From the NCBI RefSeq assembly GCF_025252405.1, contig NZ_CP104307.1, forward strand, positions 1,116,001-1,180,000: a DNA stretch of 64,000 nt, given 5' to 3'. The DNA comes from Flavobacterium sp. TR2 (GTDB lineage: Bacteria; Bacteroidota; Bacteroidia; Flavobacteriales; Flavobacteriaceae). Below are positions 61,398 to 64,000 of this stretch, piece after piece. Under the pieces are notes generated by a model. It saw only the letters and a program-made list of their open reading frames with translations, was not told where the DNA came from and did not search any database. Position 1 is the stretch's first letter. Every line of letters starts with the position of its first letter. A program made the position numbers and the translations under genes.

Positions 61398-62078
61398 ATG
61401 AAAAGGTATGAAGCAGTTATTGTTACACTTGCGTTCGTATTTTCTCTCGGCTGTTTTGCGCAGAGCACAAACAGTGCCTCTGTTTCTCCAGCAACAGGAA
61501 AAACGACACTATTGACGGATAACCTCCCTACAGATGATATGGTAATACAATCATATTATGTAGAAGAAAGAATAAATAAACTTTTTGGAGGTAGAATTAT
61601 TACCTACCAAGTTTCAAAATTGGACATGGTCGACACTTACGATCTTGGACCCAATAATACTAGAACAGTAATTCCTAATTACGTAAAAAGAAAACCTAAA
61701 GTTGCTCCAAATACAATAGAGACAAAAACGCTTGTTGCAAGTTCGAATGCTTCTGTGTCACCTGTTAAGGTAGAAGTTACAGCTCCTGCTGCTACAACTT
61801 CAAGATACGTGACTGTTAACCTGGTAGATACATATGAAAAAGTTATAGATAAAGGCTACAAATCTGTAGATATGCTTAAAAAAGTAGCCGATCGTTTTTA
61901 CTTTGAAGGGAATTTAACCGCAGCAGCAGGCTATTACGCGCGCCTGTTTGATGAAGCCAAAGATTTGGATGTTATTTACTACTACAGATACGCTCAGTCA
62001 TTAAAAGCAATAAATGAAGATGAAAAAGCAAATACTTTAATGAAAAGGTTCAAAAGCGAAACTTTGAGTATGAAATGA
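61398..62078 (+). CDS. Secreted protein with tetratricopeptide-like C-terminus
   Basis: A 226-aa protein with a signal peptide (to about 22, LGCFAQ), a low-complexity Thr/Val/Ala-rich middle and a C-terminal helical pair (VADRFYFEGNLTAAAGYYARLFDEAKDLDVIYYYRYAQSLKAINEDEKANTLMKRF). This matches the TPR segment at the N-terminus of OmpA-family proteins of Bacteroidota, but no OmpA domain follows. It could be an envelope adaptor. Function unknown. Confidence 0.7.
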   Translation: MKRYEAVIVTLAFVFSLGCFAQSTNSASVSPATGKTTLLTDNLPTDDMVIQSYYVEERINKLFGGRIITYQVSKLDMVDTYDLGPNNTRTVIPNYVKRKPKVAPNTIETKTLVASSNASVSPVKVEVTAPAATTSRYVTVNLVDTYEKVIDKGYKSVDMLKKVADRFYFEGNLTAAAGYYARLFDEAKDLDVIYYYRYAQSLKAINEDEKANTLMKRFKSETLSMK

Positions 62079-62087
62079 GGTTGTTTT

Positions 62088-63440
62088 AACGCAAAGGTTA
62101 TTTTGAAGTTAAACCTAAAAGATTAAGTTCGCAAGGCTTTTGTGTGTAAAGCCCTGCGAGCTTTTTTTATTTTTCAGTTGTAGAATAATTTTTTTATTGG
62201 ATAGTATAGCCCGTGGTTTCAAACACTGGGGGATGAATGGTATATTTGAGAATGAAATAGGGTTTTCTTGTGTGAAGTTTTTTTGCCGTAGAGAACGCTA
62301 AGGTTTGCGCAAAGTTCACAAAGGTTATTTTGAAGGTTAAATCTAAAGATTAAGTTCGCAAGGCTTTGTGTGTAAAGCCCTGCGAGCTTTTTTTGTTCTA
62401 CCGTTGTAGAATTATCTTTTTGTTGGATAACATAGCCCGTGGTTTCAACCACGGGGGACGAATGGTATAATTGACAATGAAATAGGGTTTTCTTGTATGA
62501 AGTTTTTTTGCCGCAGAGAACGCTAAGGTTTGCGCAAAGTTAGCAAAGGTTATTTTGAAGGTTAAATCTAAAGATTAAGTTCGCAAGGCTTTGTGTTTAA
62601 AGCTCTGCTAGCTTTTTTTATTTTAACTGTTGTAGGATAATCTTTTTATTGGATAATATAGCCCGTGGTTTCAACCACGGGGGATGAATGGTATATTTGA
62701 CAATGAAATAGGGTTTTCTTGTGAAGTTTTTTTGCCGCAGAGAACGCTAAGGTTTGCGCAAAGTTCGCAAAGGTTATTTTGAAGGTTAAATCTAAAGATT
62801 AAGTTCGCAATGCTTTGTGTGTAAAGCTCTGCGAGCTTTTTTTGTTTTACCGTTGTAGAATAATCTTTTTGTTGGATCATAGCCCGTGGTTTCAACCACG
62901 GGGGATGAATGGTATAATTGACAATGAAATAGGGTTTTCTTGTATGAAGTTTTTTTGCCGCAGAGAACGCTAAGGTTTGCGCAAAGTTCGCAAAGGTTAT
63001 TTTGAAGGTTAAATCTAAAGATTAAGTTCGCAAGGCTTTGTGTTTAAAGCTCTGCTAGCTTTTTTTATTTTAACTGTTGTAGGATAATCTTTTTATTGGA
63101 TAATATAGCCCGTGGTTTCAACCACGGGGGATGAATGGTATATTTGACAATGAAATAGGGTTTTCTTGTGAAGTTTTTTTGCCGCAGAGAACGCTAAGGT
63201 TTGCGCAAAGTTCGCAAAGGTTATTTTGAAGGTTAAATCTAAAGATTAAGTTCGCAATGCTTTGTGTGTAAAGCTCTGCGAGCTTTTTTTGTTTTACCGT
63301 TGTAGAATAATCTTTTTGTTGGATCATAGCCCGTGGTTTCAACCACGGGGAAACGAATGGTATAAATTCTCTTTGTGTTCCTTAGTTGAAGCCACGGGTT
63401 ATACCTAATATTATGCATGAATAAGCTTTGCGAACTCTTG
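62088..63440. repeat. Six-copy ~224-bp tandem repeat array
   Basis: Copies begin (AAGGTTATTTTGAAGG) at 62095, 62321, 62546, 62770, 62993 and 63217, a period of 223-226. Each holds a terminator-like hairpin (TTCGCAAGGCTTT / AAAGCCCTGCGAG plus T tract), a CCCGTGGTT-TC-AACCACGGG palindrome and a CCGCAGAGAACGCTAAGG stretch. Copies 3-4 and 5-6 are near-identical 447-bp dimers, showing recent duplication. The first hairpin (62125-62167) is the likely terminator of the upstream gene. A decayed tail continues to about 63640. Confidence 0.9.
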
Positions 63441-63719
63441 CGATAACTATTAAGACTTACATCGAAAAACTTTAGTGTCCTCTTAGCGGTTAGAAAATCG
63501 CGCAAAGAAACAAAAGCGCAAAGTTTTTGGTTACAGATAAAGAATCAGAAGAATTATTAGAAAATCTGCTCAATCTGCGTGAAATTAATCTTAGCGAACT
63601 TCGCGAAAAAACCTTCTGCCCTTTGCGTTTAAATGAGCAATCCTAAATATTGGAATTTGGAATTCTAGACTTTGGGATTTAAACAAAAAAAAGACCATCA
63701 TTTCTGACAGTCTTTTTTG

Positions 63720-63793
63720 CTCCCCCTCTTGGGCTCGAACCAAGGACCCTCTGATTAACAGTCAGATGCTCTAACCAACTGAGCTAAGGAGGA
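63720..63793 (-). tRNA. tRNA-Asn (anticodon GTT), copy 1
   Basis: Minus strand gives a 74-nt cloverleaf: TCCTCCT/AGGGGGA acceptor, loop CTGTTAA with anticodon GTT, T loop TTCGAGC. CCA is not encoded in full. Identical to the second copy 113 bases away. Confidence 0.95.
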
Positions 63794-63832
63794 ATCACCT
63801 TAAAAGGTTAATATGTTTGCTAAAAAAAGTTG

Positions 63833-63906
63833 CTCCCCCTCTTGGGCTCGAACCAAGGACCCTCTGATTAACAGTCAGATGCTCTAACCAACTGAGCTAA
63901 GGAGGA
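63833..63906 (-). tRNA. tRNA-Asn (anticodon GTT), copy 2
   Basis: Same 74-nt sequence as copy 1, on the minus strand and upstream of it, so the two form one transcript. Tandem duplication of the tRNA gene. Confidence 0.95.
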
Positions 63907-64000
63907 AAGTGTTGCTCTTTTTAGCGAGTGCAAATATAAAACTATTTTTAGTTTCTCAAAAACATTTTCACTCTTTTTTTGACTTTTTTTTACTTGCCTA

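Noticed and set aside
62219..63342. Repeated 74-77-aa minus-strand ORFs in the 224-bp array
   Set aside because: They are copies of the same non-coding repeat unit, cross terminator-like hairpins and have no family resemblance.

Overview
The window is a piece of a Bacteroidota chromosome, almost certainly Flavobacterium or a close relative. The signs are the low GC, the TAnnTTTG-type -7 promoter boxes, many flavobacterial intergenic palindromes (the CCACGAATTCACGAAT family), Bacteroidota-type versions of PurF and bL25, and the gene content itself. There is no rRNA; three tRNA genes are present. The left edge cuts an FAD-dependent halogenase-like oxidoreductase gene.

Region 1 (1-22.7 kb) is sugar catabolism. 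First comes a putative L-fucose oxidative pathway: RhaM-type mutarotase, FAH-family hydrolase, two SDR dehydrogenases, a UxaA-type dehydratase and an AraC regulator. Next is a galactose operon on the minus strand (galM-galK-galT-Na+/sugar symporter) facing a divergent GntR regulator, with an operator-like ACCAGT repeat between them. Last is an L-arabinose regulon: a NrtR/AraR-type Nudix regulator, GH51 arabinofuranosidase, araB-araD-araA and a lipoprotein mutarotase, with GTGT/ACAC operator-like palindromes at the promoters. An OsmC gene follows.

Region 2 (22790-35597) is a 12.8-kb integrative mobilizable element inserted in the 3' end of tRNA-Leu(CAA), bounded by a perfect 22-bp direct repeat. 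It carries a tyrosine recombinase, an HTH protein, a VapE-like ATPase, a primase-like protein, an iteron-like AGGTAA repeat region, a candidate oriT, MobC-like, relaxase and coupling proteins, and cargo. The cargo ends in the most unusual part of the window: an orphan HigA-like antitoxin, then a three-gene cassette made of a small 84-aa protein, a SecB-like chaperone and a 196-aa protein with an ADP-ribosyltransferase-like N-terminal pattern. This may be a chaperone-linked toxin-antitoxin or defence module.

Region 3 (35.6-50.7 kb) is housekeeping: prs, bL25, pth, sodA, purF, a PfkB kinase, an ECF sigma factor with a membrane partner, rnhA, purN, acpP, fabF, rnc and pyk. Between sodA and purF lie four tandem copies of an apparent small-RNA gene, each with its own promoter-like box and terminator, and with compensatory changes in the terminator stem.

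Region 4 (51-62 kb) is a probable sulfatase / HAD-phosphatase / outer-membrane protein / DUF2252 operon preceded by twin 22-bp palindromes, then a DUF4136 lipoprotein, a membrane-bound AraC-type regulator, a BamA/TamA-like barrel, a C1 peptidase and a tetratricopeptide-like secreted protein. The window closes with a six-copy ~224-bp tandem repeat and two tandem tRNA-Asn genes.
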